In this document: piece after piece, positions 1 to 6,431 of the stretch
Layout of the letters: each line of letters starts with the position of its first letter
How positions within the stretch are numbered: position 1 is the first letter of the stretch
From: an uncultured bacterium
GTDB lineage: Bacteria; Pseudomonadota; Alphaproteobacteria; CAISDR01
Length of the DNA stretch: 14,132 bases
NCBI GenBank assembly: GCA_903884125.1
Contig: CAISDR010000408.1
Coordinates: 1 to 14,132 of the forward strand
Direction: 5' to 3'
Program-made: the position numbers and the translations under genes
Notes under the pieces: generated by a model
Told to the model about the DNA's origin: nothing
The model's database searches: none
Seen by the model: the letters and a program-made list of their open reading frames with translations, nothing else

Positions 1-290
1 ATATCAACGCACGCGACTGGAAGGACGTGATGTGGGCCATTTCAACCCGCATGGACCCTGCCCGTGACATTACCGTGATCGAAGGCACGCCGATTGATTA
101 TCTGGATTTCGCCAGTCCGGAATCGGGTCTGGGCGGCAAGGTCGGGCTGGATGCCACCAATAAACTGCCGCCAGAAACCCATCGCGAATGGGGCGAAAAA
201 ATCCGCATGGATGATGCGGTGATCAAACGGGTGGATGACATTTGGGCGCAACTGGGCCTGCCGGGATCGGGCAAGGCGATCTGGAAATAG
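1..290 (+). CDS. ubiD: UbiD family 4-hydroxy-3-polyprenylbenzoate decarboxylase, C-terminal fragment
   Basis: This is the 3' end of a gene that begins before the window; the reading frame is open from base 3 to the TAG at 288-290. The visible residues contain DWKDVMWA, TRMDPARD, TPIDYLDFASP and GLDATNK, a run I recognise as the C-terminal end of UbiD decarboxylases. UbiD is the prenylated-FMN enzyme that removes the carboxyl group of 4-hydroxy-3-polyprenylbenzoate in ubiquinone synthesis. The catalytic and cofactor residues lie upstream and cannot be checked. It is convergent with comM, only 12 bases apart, and it fits with ubiE and ubiB later in the window. A UbiD paralogue acting on another aromatic acid is possible, but the close match to the ubiquinone-type tail makes it less likely. 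Confidence 0.9.
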   Translation, partial: INARDWKDVMWAISTRMDPARDITVIEGTPIDYLDFASPESGLGGKVGLDATNKLPPETHREWGEKIRMDDAVIKRVDDIWAQLGLPGSGKAIWK

Positions 291-292
291 TC

Positions 293-309
293 GGCCTGAT
301 CATCAGGCC
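293..309. terminator. Hairpin between convergent ubiD and comM
   Basis: GGCCTGAT (293-300), one base, then ATCAGGCC (302-309) form a near-perfect palindrome in the gap between the two convergent genes, overlapping the last codons of comM. As RNA it would fold as a 6-bp GC-rich stem with a 5-base loop from either strand. No clear U-tract follows on either side, so calling it a bidirectional terminator is inference from its position. Confidence 0.35.
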
Positions 310-1829
310 TGATATGTCTCCATCGAATGGGCCTGACGGTAACTCAGTGCCTCGGCAATGTGCAGGCGTCTGACACCATCAACCCCCTCCAGATCAGCCA
401 GCGTGCGCGCCACCCGCAAAACCCGGTGATAACCGCGTGCCGACAGATGCATGCGGGCTGCGGCTTCGGCCAGTAACGCCGCACCCGGCGCGTCCGGTGT
501 CGCGATTTTGGTCAAAGCTTCGCCATCCACCTGTGCATTGGTGCGCGGGCCATTGGCCTCACTAAAACGGGCGCGCTGAATGTCACGCGCGGCGGCCACA
601 CGTCCGGCAACCTGTGCCGATCCCTCGGCCGGTGGTGGCAGGCTCAGGTCCTGGGCGGATACGGCGGGCACGTCTATGGACAAATCCATGCGGTCGATCA
701 TGGGGCCGGATACGCGCATCTGATAGTCACGCGCGCATTTGGGTGCGCGCCCGCAGCCGCGATTGGGATCGGACAGATACCCGCACCGGCACGGGTTCAT
801 GGCGGCCACCAGCTGGATGCGGGCGGGATACCGGATGTGCGCATTTGCGCGGGCAATCAGCACCGACCCGGTTTCAAGCGGCTGGCGCAGACTGTCCAGC
901 ACGGTGCGGGAAAATTCCGGCAATTCGTCCAGAAACAGAACACCCAGATGCGCCAGCGATATTTCACCCGGCCTGACCCTGATGCCGCCACCAATCAGCG
1001 ATGCCATGGATGCTGAATGATGCGGACTGCGAAAGGGCCGCCTTCGGGTCAGCGCACCGGATTCGATCAATCCGGCCAGAGACTGGATCATGGTGACTTC
1101 CAGAATCTCCGCCGCATCAAGGGGCGGCAATAATCCGGCCAGCCTTTGGGCCAGCATGGACTTGCCTGATCCGGGTGGGCCCACCATCAGCAGGTTGTGC
1201 CCCCCGGCCGCTGCAATTTCCAATGCCCGCTTGGCACTTTCCTGACCCTTGATGTCAGCCAGCGAAAGCGGATCGGGAGCTGAATCCACCATGCCCGGCC
1301 GGGGCGGTGACAGGATTTGTGTGCCGCGGAAATGATTAACCAGCGACAGCAGCGACGGGGCCGCCAGAATCATCAGCCCGTCGCCGGCCCATGCAGCCTC
1401 AGGTCCGCATGCCGCCGGACAGATCAGGCCCATGTCCCGGTCAAGGGCTGCGAGCGCCGTGGGCAGGGCACCAGCCACTGTTGTAATCGCACCATCCAGC
1501 GCCAGTTCCCCCAGCGAGATCGACTGGGCCACAGCATCCGCGGGCAGGATATCGAGCGCCACCAGCAGGGCCAGCGCAATCGGCAGATCGTAATGTGATC
1601 CCTCTTTGGGCAGGTCGGCCGGGGCCAGATTGACTACAATGCGCTTGGGCGGCAGGGCCAGCCCCATGGCACTTAATGCACCGCGCACCCGTTCACGGCT
1701 TTCAGCCACCGCCTTGTCCGGCAGGCCCACCACGGAAAAGGCAGGCAGGCCAGCGGTCATCTGAACCTGCACATCCACCGGGCGCACATCGATTCCCTCA
1801 AAGGCGATTGTAATTGCGCGCGCGACCAT
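303..1829 (-). CDS. comM: ComM/YifB family magnesium chelatase-like AAA+ ATPase
   Basis: Complete protein of 508 residues, the usual length for the YifB/ComM family. The N-terminal ChlI-like domain (about 1-150) begins VARAITIAFEGIDV and holds VVGLPDKAV and VNLAPADLPKEG. The AAA+ core has Walker A GPPGSGKS (217-224), Walker B VLFLDELPEF (297-306) and a cysteine group (C347, C349, C359, C365) in MNPCRCG and the following loop. The C-terminal Mg_chelatase_C domain includes LSARGYHRVLRVARTLADL. In Vibrio and Haemophilus, ComM is a hexameric helicase that drives branch migration during natural transformation. The family is also common in bacteria not known to be competent, so its role here is unproven. 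The ATG at 1829 gives the standard N-terminus; no strong ribosome binding site is visible. No partner genes flank it. Confidence 0.95.
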   Translation of the reverse strand: MVARAITIAFEGIDVRPVDVQVQMTAGLPAFSVVGLPDKAVAESRERVRGALSAMGLALPPKRIVVNLAPADLPKEGSHYDLPIALALLVALDILPADAVAQSISLGELALDGAITTVAGALPTALAALDRDMGLICPAACGPEAAWAGDGLMILAAPSLLSLVNHFRGTQILSPPRPGMVDSAPDPLSLADIKGQESAKRALEIAAAGGHNLLMVGPPGSGKSMLAQRLAGLLPPLDAAEILEVTMIQSLAGLIESGALTRRRPFRSPHHSASMASLIGGGIRVRPGEISLAHLGVLFLDELPEFSRTVLDSLRQPLETGSVLIARANAHIRYPARIQLVAAMNPCRCGYLSDPNRGCGRAPKCARDYQMRVSGPMIDRMDLSIDVPAVSAQDLSLPPPAEGSAQVAGRVAAARDIQRARFSEANGPRTNAQVDGEALTKIATPDAPGAALLAEAAARMHLSARGYHRVLRVARTLADLEGVDGVRRLHIAEALSYRQAHSMETYQA

Positions 1830-1861
1830 GGGCAGAACTCATAAGCATATACAACTAAGAT

Positions 1862-1891
1862 TTTGTAGCGCCTAATCATTGGCAATGCCAA
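1862..1891 (-). promoter_or_regulatory. Candidate comM promoter with a palindrome over the -35 box
   Basis: On the minus strand TTGGCA (1886-1891) and TACAAA (1862-1867) are 18 bases apart and 33 bases upstream of the comM ATG. They match the sigma70 boxes at 5 of 6 and 4 of 6 positions. The -35 box is one half of a perfect palindrome, TTGGCA-A-TGCCAA (1879-1891), which could be an operator. This is pattern matching only. Confidence 0.3.
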
Positions 1892-1952
1892 GCGTCGTGA
1901 TGAAAACAACGATCAAAACCGCAGTAACCGAACAAAAAAATTTAAAGCAGAT

Positions 1953-1975
1953 TCCACGAATTATTTGTTCGTGGA
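1953..1975. repeat. Inverted repeat, 8-bp arms
   Basis: TCCACGAA (1953-1960) and TTCGTGGA (1968-1975) are perfect inverted arms around a 7-base spacer. On the minus strand a T-rich run follows about 10 bases later, too far for a classic terminator. It may be an operator or a hairpin in the leader of one of the divergent genes. Confidence 0.4.
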
Positions 1976-2091
1976 TGTTCGCCGACAAATGTCAGACTTT
2001 TGCGAGGCGTCTTCATTATCGCTCTATTGGTCAGCCTTATCGGCGAATTTTCAGCATACGGAGCAGGTAATGTTCAATGTTCCTAAAGCAA

Positions 2092-2118
2092 TTTTGTCAT
2101 TTTTGAATTGTGACAAAA
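2092..2118. repeat. Inverted repeat TTTTGTCA/TGACAAAA, candidate operator
   Basis: TTTTGTCA (2092-2099) and TGACAAAA (2111-2118) are perfect inverted 8-bp arms with an 11-base spacer. The two half-sites are 19 bases apart from start to start, close to two helical turns, which suits a dimeric DNA-binding protein. It lies in the AT-rich stretch upstream of the XRE regulator, so autoregulation is a reasonable guess. Confidence 0.35.
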
Positions 2119-2345
2119 CAATATTATACGGATAAATATTTTAAGTAGAGTATTTAATGCATATATAAATATATTAGGTTGTATTCGATAAATAAAAATA
2201 TTGGCCTTTCCTTGCCTATTTGATCCATTTTTGTGGCCAGCCGATATTTGCCACGATATCATCCCGGAATTCCGCTGATTTGTTCACTTGATTAGTTCGT
2301 TTGTTGGAATTTGTTGACAGCGGAAATAGTTAGGAAGATGTATCG

Positions 2346-2981
2346 ATGTTACCTGAAGCGCCAAAAAAGCGGGGTCGCGGTCGGCCACGACGCGACGACA
2401 ATCTGACCCATGTCGCTGGCACCCAATTCTCATCCCTTAATGGACTATCCTCAGAATTTTCGGGAGCTCTTAAAAGAGTTCATCCGGTTGATGCCCATGT
2501 AGGCAGCCGGTTGAAATTGCGTCGCACGCTGCTTGGCATAAGTCAGGGGGAACTGGGCCGGATTCTGGGACTTACTTTTCAACAGATCCAGAAATACGAA
2601 AAAGGACAAAACCGGTTGACCGCAGGCCGACTGATGGAAGTGGCCAATCTGATGGGTGTGTCGGTCCAGTATTTTTTTGAAGACCTGCATCCTGATGCAA
2701 TCCCGCCGGCGCCGATGACATTTGTCCATGGCCGGTCAGTTGACGCCTTTAGTGGCCGGCGTCTGGCAAGTGGGCCCGGGTTTGCTGAAAACCCGCTGGA
2801 TCCAGGTCTTTCTGATTCTTTCAAGATGCCGCTATTGACCGCCGACGGGGCGATGATGCTGCATTCCCTAAATCGCATTTCGCATGCCAAAATCCGGCGC
2901 CGCTTGATAAATCTGGTCAATGCTGTTGCCAATAACATGGATCAGAATGCTGCGGACGAGATTTCCAGTTCGTCCGACTAA
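2346..2981 (+). CDS. XRE-family transcriptional regulator with N-terminal AT-hook-like motif
   Basis: Protein of 211 residues. Residues 52-112 form a Cro/C1-type helix-turn-helix domain, seen in VGSRLKLRR, ISQGELGRILGLTFQQIQKYEKG and LMEVANLMGVSVQYFFEDL. This form is common in alphaproteobacterial regulators of chromosomal genes rather than in phage repressors. Before it, residues 7-16 (KKRGRGRPRR) match the AT-hook core, a GRP tripeptide flanked by basic residues, which in other proteins binds the minor groove of AT-rich DNA. The tail (about 160-200) has AMMLHSLNRI and KIRRRLINLVNAVA, like the short C-terminal helical segment of related regulators. The start is the ATG at 2346 with TAGGAAG a few bases upstream. 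It faces an AT-rich, repeat-bearing gap and may regulate itself or the divergent comM. The target genes are unknown. Confidence 0.85.
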   Translation: MLPEAPKKRGRGRPRRDDNLTHVAGTQFSSLNGLSSEFSGALKRVHPVDAHVGSRLKLRRTLLGISQGELGRILGLTFQQIQKYEKGQNRLTAGRLMEVANLMGVSVQYFFEDLHPDAIPPAPMTFVHGRSVDAFSGRRLASGPGFAENPLDPGLSDSFKMPLLTADGAMMLHSLNRISHAKIRRRLINLVNAVANNMDQNAADEISSSSD

Positions 2982-2982
2982 A

Positions 2983-3007
2983 ACATTTGCTGCAGCGCAG
3001 CAAATGT
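2983..3007. terminator. Perfect 11-bp hairpin after the XRE regulator
   Basis: ACATTTGCTGC (2983-2993), a 3-base loop, and GCAGCAAATGT (2997-3007) form a perfect stem two bases after the regulator stop codon. Its place suggests a transcription end or 3' stabiliser. The plus strand shows no U-tract after it; the T-run (TTTTAG) is on the minus-strand side, where no gene reads in. It is therefore a terminator-like hairpin, not a textbook one. Confidence 0.45.
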
Positions 3008-3023
3008 GGCTGCCCTGACATTT

Positions 3024-3045
3024 CGCGCCACTTTTTAGGGGCGCG
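3024..3045. repeat. GC-rich inverted repeat CGCGCC/GGCGCG
   Basis: CGCGCC (3024-3029) and GGCGCG (3040-3045) can pair around a 10-base loop in the leader region between the regulator and the dehydrogenase gene. A T-run sits inside the loop rather than after the stem, so it is not a normal terminator. It might be a second part of the regulator's 3' end or a leader structure of the next gene. Confidence 0.25.
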
Positions 3046-3109
3046 CGGATTGTCGCGGGTGAATGCCTGTTTGGCACATCCCCAAATCTTCTGCTAAGGA
3101 GAATGACGC

Positions 3110-3187
3110 ATGCTTGCTTTTGCAGCCCGGCTGCCTGTCGGTCTTGTTGCCTCAGCCAAGCGTAGCCCTGATGTGATTTTTCGGTGA
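3110..3187 (+). CDS. Possible 25-residue leader peptide upstream of the dehydrogenase
   Basis: A short ORF of 25 codons starts with ATG 8 bases after TAAGGAG (3095-3101), one of the best ribosome binding sites in the window. It ends with TGA 21 bases before the dehydrogenase ATG, which itself has only a poor site. The peptide starts MLAFAARLPVGLVASAKR: a hydrophobic stretch with a few basic residues and no obvious run of one amino acid as in attenuator leaders. The binding site and spacing are seen; that it is translated and affects the next gene is inference. It may be chance. Confidence 0.3.
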   Translation: MLAFAARLPVGLVASAKRSPDVIFR

Positions 3188-3208
3188 TGAGACTTTGGGA
3201 CAAAGCGC

Positions 3209-4223
3209 ATGAGCAAGAAACGGCCTGTCGTCATCGTAACGCGCAAGCTGCCTGATCCGATTGAAACCCGCATGCGGGAATTATTCGATACGCGGCTCAA
3301 TCTGGACGACCAACCATTGTCCACAGCCGACCTTATTGCGGCGGCCCAGACGGCGGACATTCTGGTGCCAACGGTCACTGACCGCATCGACTCAAAAGTA
3401 TTGGCCCAGGCTGGTCCCAATCTGCGACTGATCGCCAATTTCGGCACCGGCGTGGATCATATCGACGTTGAAGGCGCGCGCGCGCGGGATTACGGTCACC
3501 AACACACCCGGCGTTCTGACCGATGATACCGCTGACATGACCATGGCACTGATTCTGGCTGTGCCACGCAGGCTTCAGGAAGGCATCGCGGTCATGCAGG
3601 GGCATGGCCCCAAAAAGGAAGATGGGACCAAGGTTGAATGGCGTGGCTGGTCGCCGACCTGGATGTTAGGCCGAAGGATAACCGGCAAGCGTCTGGGCAT
3701 TATCGGCATGGGCCGTATCGGTCAGGCAGTTGCCCGCCGGGCCAAGGCGTTCGGCTTACAGATTCACTATCACAATCGCCGCCATGTTCATGCCTCAATC
3801 GAAGAAGAGCTGGAGGCAACCTATTGGGAAAGCCTGGACCAGATGCTGGCGCGGATGGATATCATTTCCGTGAACTGCCCGCATACGCCGGGCACCTATC
3901 ACCTGCTGTCAGCCCGTCGGCTTAAGGTGATGCAGCCCCATGCCTATATCGTGAACACCGCGCGTGGTGAAATCATCGATGAAAATGCGCTGGCGCGGAT
4001 GCTGGATGCCGGTCAGCTGGCCGGGGCCGGACTTGACGTGTTTGAACACGAACCGGCGGTCAATCCGAAACTGGCGCGCCTGCCCAATGTGGTGTTACTG
4101 CCGCATATGAGTTCAGCCACCATCGAAGGCCGCATTGATATGGGCGAAAAGGTCATCATCAACATAAAGACCTTTGCTGATGGCCACACACCACCGGACC
4201 GCGTCATACCGGCGATGCTTTAG
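3209..4223 (+). pseudogene. D-2-hydroxyacid dehydrogenase (glyoxylate/hydroxypyruvate reductase type), frameshifted
   Basis: The gene reads in two frames. The first (ATG 3209, MSKKRPVVIVTRKLPDP) is in register up to about 3473 with GTGVDHIDVE, then runs to a stop at 3526. The second frame continues as ARGITVTNTPGVLTDDTADM to 4223. They meet in (GC)6 at about 3474-3487; adding one GC unit restores a continuous protein of 338 residues, the normal family length. The rest looks intact: NAD-binding GMGRIG, and the catalytic arginine (NTARGEIID), glutamate (DVFEHEP) and histidine (LLPHMSSAT). Intact homologues reduce glyoxylate or hydroxypyruvate, or oxidise D-glycerate; the exact substrate is uncertain. 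The start matches family N-termini, though its ribosome binding site is poor. The stop overlaps the RDD gene stop by 4 bases. A recent mutation, slippage at the repeat or a sequencing error would each explain the break. No other decay is visible. Confidence 0.85.
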
Positions 4224-4807
4224 TCGTCAGCTTTTGGCGGATAAAGTCTGACGCAAGTACCCGCGATCAGGTCGTGCAGCGCGCGGCGGTCCGGGCGGAT
4301 TGCCACCAGCAGCACGTCACCTAAAAGGATGGCAAAACAGATCAGCGTGGGGATGGCAGCCCAAAGATCGGGTTCCTGCGGGTTGAATGGAAACATCAGT
4401 AAAACCGGTTGGACAGTCAGCAACAGCAACAGTCGCCGCAGCGATGTCAGCGTATTGATTTGTTGACCATCCAGCGTTTCGATTTTCAGATTCAGCAGGT
4501 ATTTTCCGAATGTCCCGCGCAAGGGCGTGGTTGGCAGATAGCCCTGATAGAAAAGGCTTATCATGAACTGCAAAAAGCCCGAGGTTGATGCCAGCTCGTT
4601 CGACGCACCGAAAATCAGATCAAGGGGCACGGCGACCAGCACCAGTGCGAAACCATCAATCAGCGATGCTAGCGCGCGAATGCCGAACCCGGCAAATGGC
4701 GGTGCCTGCAACGACGGTCGGGGTCGGGAAAAAATATCATTGTCAAAGCGGCTGTCGCGCACCGCGTCGTCAAGCGCGGGATCGTTGGATATGGGCGGAT
4801 CGCTCAT
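4220..4807 (-). CDS. RDD family membrane protein
   Basis: Protein of 195 residues from the ATG at 4807. An upstream in-frame start at 4846 would add 13 residues, but the 4807 start overlaps the moeB stop as ATGA, the usual coupled junction, and I prefer it. After a hydrophilic N-terminus (1-40), R44 and D51 in FGIRALASLIDG form the RDD-type motif, followed by hydrophobic segments at about 50-66, 76-92, 125-140 and 151-170. The loop TFGKYLLNLKIETLDGQ (99-115) and the end RRALHDLIAGTCV are typical of the family. RDD proteins are small inner-membrane proteins of mostly unknown role; some have been linked to ion exchange. Nothing shows a functional link with MoeB beyond coupled translation. Confidence 0.85.
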   Translation of the reverse strand: MSDPPISNDPALDDAVRDSRFDNDIFSRPRPSLQAPPFAGFGIRALASLIDGFALVLVAVPLDLIFGASNELASTSGFLQFMISLFYQGYLPTTPLRGTFGKYLLNLKIETLDGQQINTLTSLRRLLLLLTVQPVLLMFPFNPQEPDLWAAIPTLICFAILLGDVLLVAIRPDRRALHDLIAGTCVRLYPPKADD

Positions 4808-5580
4808 CGGGCACGCATTCTTTTGCGCGGGGCACATAACAGACATGCCGGGTCTTTGGAAAATTTGATCGTACGCGTTGTTGATTCCAGCGCGTCATAG
4901 ATCAACAGTCGGCCAGACAGACTTTTGCCGATCCCCAGCAATTCCTTGATCACCTCGACCCCCTGCATGGCTCCCATGACACCGGCCATGGCACCCAGCA
5001 CGCCTGCTTCGTCACAGGATGGGGCAAGCCCGCGTGCCGGTGGTGCCGGGAACAGACAGCGATAGCATGGCTTGTCCGGCTCGAACGCGCGAAAGGTGGT
5101 TAGCTGGCCTTCAAACTGGCCAAGCGCTGCTGATACCAGCGGTTTGCCCAGCTGGTAACAGACATCATTGACCAGAAAGCGGGTTTCAAAATTGTCGGAC
5201 CCATCTGCCACCAGATCGTAGCTCGACATGATCATCTCGGCATTTTTTGCCGTCAGGCGTTCATTATGCGGAATGATGCTGACATCAGGATTAAGCCTGG
5301 CAATGGCATGGGTCGCGCTGGTCGTCTTGGGCCGTCCCACCGATGGGGTCGAATGCAGGACCTGCCTTTGCAGGTTGGATAATGACACCACATCATCATC
5401 AACAATCCCGATGGTCCCAACGCCTGCTGCCGCCAGATAAAGCAAAAGCGGCGAGCCCAGCCCGCCCGCACCGATCACCAGCACGCGCGAGGCCAAAAGC
5501 CGCTTTTGTCCTGCCCCGCCAATTTCACGCAGGATGATATGGCGCGCATAGCGCTCTAGCTGATGATCGTTAAGGGCCAT
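4804..5580 (-). CDS. moeB: MoeB/ThiF/HesA family adenylyltransferase
   Basis: Protein of 258 residues, the length of a MoeB without a rhodanese domain. It starts with LERYARHIILREIGGAGQ, has the ATP-binding GAGGLGSP (37-44), then GIVDDDVVSLSNLQRQ, the Mg-binding aspartate in DGSDNFETR (D129), and the zinc pairs CYRC (C172, C175) and CLLC (C246, C249). The conserved cysteine in PSCDEAGVLG is C189. MoeB adenylates the C-terminal glycine of MoaD in molybdopterin synthesis; close relatives do the same for ThiS or other sulfur carriers, and no moaD or thiS lies here to decide. The ATG at 5580 gives the normal N-terminus. It is the first gene of a pair with the RDD protein. Upstream is a gap of about 190 bases, partly filled by a palindromic repeat. 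Confidence 0.9.
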   Translation of the reverse strand: MALNDHQLERYARHIILREIGGAGQKRLLASRVLVIGAGGLGSPLLLYLAAAGVGTIGIVDDDVVSLSNLQRQVLHSTPSVGRPKTTSATHAIARLNPDVSIIPHNERLTAKNAEMIMSSYDLVADGSDNFETRFLVNDVCYQLGKPLVSAALGQFEGQLTTFRAFEPDKPCYRCLFPAPPARGLAPSCDEAGVLGAMAGVMGAMQGVEVIKELLGIGKSLSGRLLIYDALESTTRTIKFSKDPACLLCAPRKRMRAR

Positions 5581-5672
5581 GAAACACCGGTTGCGAAAGG
5601 GACATGCCTGAAAGAGGCCATTTCAGCTCACAATAACCCCCTAAGGGTCCATGGGCAAATCGCCAAAATAAC

Positions 5673-5776
5673 TAGAGCAATTTCAGCAAAAGTGCGCAGC
5701 GGTTTTGCGCCCGAAATTGCGTAAAAACAGATAGGTAGAGCATTTTCATGACTCCGTTTAAAATGAAAATGCTCTA
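5673..5776. repeat. Composite palindromic repeat element of alphaproteobacterial REP type
   Basis: Two hairpins lie side by side. The left has nested arms GCAATTTC (5677-5684) with GAAATTGC (5713-5720), and inside them GCAAAA (5686-5691) with TTTTGC (5703-5708). The right has perfect 14-bp arms, 5736-5749 and 5763-5776, with a 13-base loop. Both halves begin TAGAGCA. The core AAAAGTGCGCAGCGGTTTT followed by GCGTAAAAACA resembles intergenic repeats I recall from Rhizobiales genomes; that is memory, not a search. The right arm covers the mazF stop codon, so the element fills the space right after the toxin gene and can act as its 3' hairpin. Confidence 0.75.
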
Positions 5777-6109
5777 AATTCCCAGCAGCGCGCGAAGTTT
5801 GCCGCGCACCTCGGCAACAATCTCAGCGGTCATTTTTCCCTTAAGCGTGGCAGCGCGCACCCGCCAATCCAGATTCTTTACCTGATCGGCCAGCACGACA
5901 CTTTCAGGTCCCACAGTTACCTCGAACGGATAGCCTTTTGCTTTGCTGGTCATCGGGCAACAGACAAGCAGACCCGTCGCTGCGTTATAGGCTGCTTTCG
6001 ACAGAACTAAAGCGGGCCGTCTATTTGCCTGCTCATGTCCTGCCTGCGGTGAAAAGTTCAACAAAATGACGTCGCCCTCGTCAGGCACAAACCCACGCAC
6101 CCGCGTCAT
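5774..6109 (-). CDS. mazF: MazF/PemK family toxin, endoribonuclease type
   Basis: Protein of 111 residues from the ATG at 6109. A TTG one codon earlier (6112) would also be in frame, but the ATG forms a TGATG junction with the antitoxin stop and is the better choice. Family marks are FVPDEGDVILLNFSPQAGHEQANRRPAL near the N-terminus, then VLSKAAYN and VCCPMTSKAKGYPFEV, and the C-terminal LRALLGI. MazF toxins are ribosome-independent, sequence-specific mRNA interferases inhibited by MazE. Length and domain look whole, so it is likely active. Its TAG stop lies in the right arm of the palindromic repeat, so the repeat may have replaced the original end by a few bases. A PemK/ChpB-like subgroup is equally likely. 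Confidence 0.9.
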   Translation of the reverse strand: MTRVRGFVPDEGDVILLNFSPQAGHEQANRRPALVLSKAAYNAATGLLVCCPMTSKAKGYPFEVTVGPESVVLADQVKNLDWRVRAATLKGKMTAEIVAEVRGKLRALLGI

Positions 6110-6357
6110 CAAAGCATCTCGCCGCCCAACGGTTCACCGGTTTCGAAATCGCCACGGTCGGGCAAATTTTCAGGCGTAATCCCACCAACCAGTTCCTGAA
6201 TCGTGAAACTGGTTCGACGCATGGGTTCAATCACAATCCGGCTTCCTTCAGCCCGGACATTCACGGCCTGATCCAGACTAAAGCAAGCTTCCGCCATAAC
6301 CTTTGCAGGCAGGCGGACGGCCGCCGAATTTCCCCAGCGTTTAAGCAGGACCCGCAT
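6109..6357 (-). CDS. mazE: MazE/AbrB-type antitoxin
   Basis: Protein of 82 residues. The N-terminal swapped-hairpin DNA-binding domain is seen in LLKRWGNSAAVRLPAKVM and VRAEGSRIVIEP (about 4-46), the standard MazE pattern. The C-terminal part (47-82), rich in acidic residues, is where such antitoxins bind and block MazF. The ATG at 6357 is preceded by GAGGAC at good spacing. Its stop overlaps the toxin ATG by one base (TGATG), giving coupled antitoxin-first translation. A promoter with an overlapping palindrome lies just upstream, as expected for autorepression by MazE alone or with MazF. Confidence 0.9.
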   Translation of the reverse strand: MRVLLKRWGNSAAVRLPAKVMAEACFSLDQAVNVRAEGSRIVIEPMRRTSFTIQELVGGITPENLPDRGDFETGEPLGGEML

Positions 6358-6391
6358 GCTTTGTCCTCAAATCAAGCGACGACCAAAGCTA

Positions 6392-6420
6392 ATCATGCAA
6401 CGTTGATACAAATGTGTCAA
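6392..6420 (-). promoter_or_regulatory. mazEF promoter with overlapping operator-like palindrome
   Basis: On the minus strand a perfect -35 box TTGACA (6415-6420) is followed after exactly 17 bases by CATGAT (6392-6397), 4 of 6 to the -10 consensus, 35 bases before the mazE ATG. TTGATAC (6403-6409), four bases and GTGTCAA (6414-6420) make an 18-bp palindrome with one mismatched pair that covers the -35 box. The boxes and palindrome are seen; repression by MazE/MazF is inference from the known behaviour of the family. Confidence 0.6.
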
Positions 6421-6431
6421 CAATTCTGGTC

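Larger units (their letters stand above)
1830..2345. other. AT-rich intergenic region with inverted repeats, no supported gene
   Basis: This gap of about 515 bases lies between the divergent comM and XRE-regulator genes. It is far more AT-rich than its surroundings, most of all at 2090-2215. It holds three inverted repeats, listed separately. The one ORF of any size (about 1879-2070, plus) starts with TTG, has no ribosome binding site and resembles no family I know, so I do not call it. No tRNA-like T-loop is present. The regulator itself has an AT-hook-like motif, so this region is a natural candidate for its own binding site; that is inference. Confidence 0.6.

Noticed and set aside
1879..2070. 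63-codon plus-strand ORF in the comM upstream gap
   Set aside because: TTG start, no ribosome binding site, AT-rich composition and no family resemblance.
2314..2342. TTGACA as a -35 box for the XRE regulator
   Set aside because: The matching -10 position would fall on GATGTA at the start codon itself, leaving no room for the ribosome binding site.
3103..3165. Cysteine-rich 20-codon ORF starting MTHACFCS near the dehydrogenase
   Set aside because: Its ATG is one or two bases from the ribosome binding site, too close for initiation; the ATG at 3110 fits better.
4808..4846. Upstream start for the RDD protein
   Set aside because: It would lie inside moeB; the ATGA overlap at 4804-4807 is a standard coupled junction and the longer N-terminus looks like moeB shadow.
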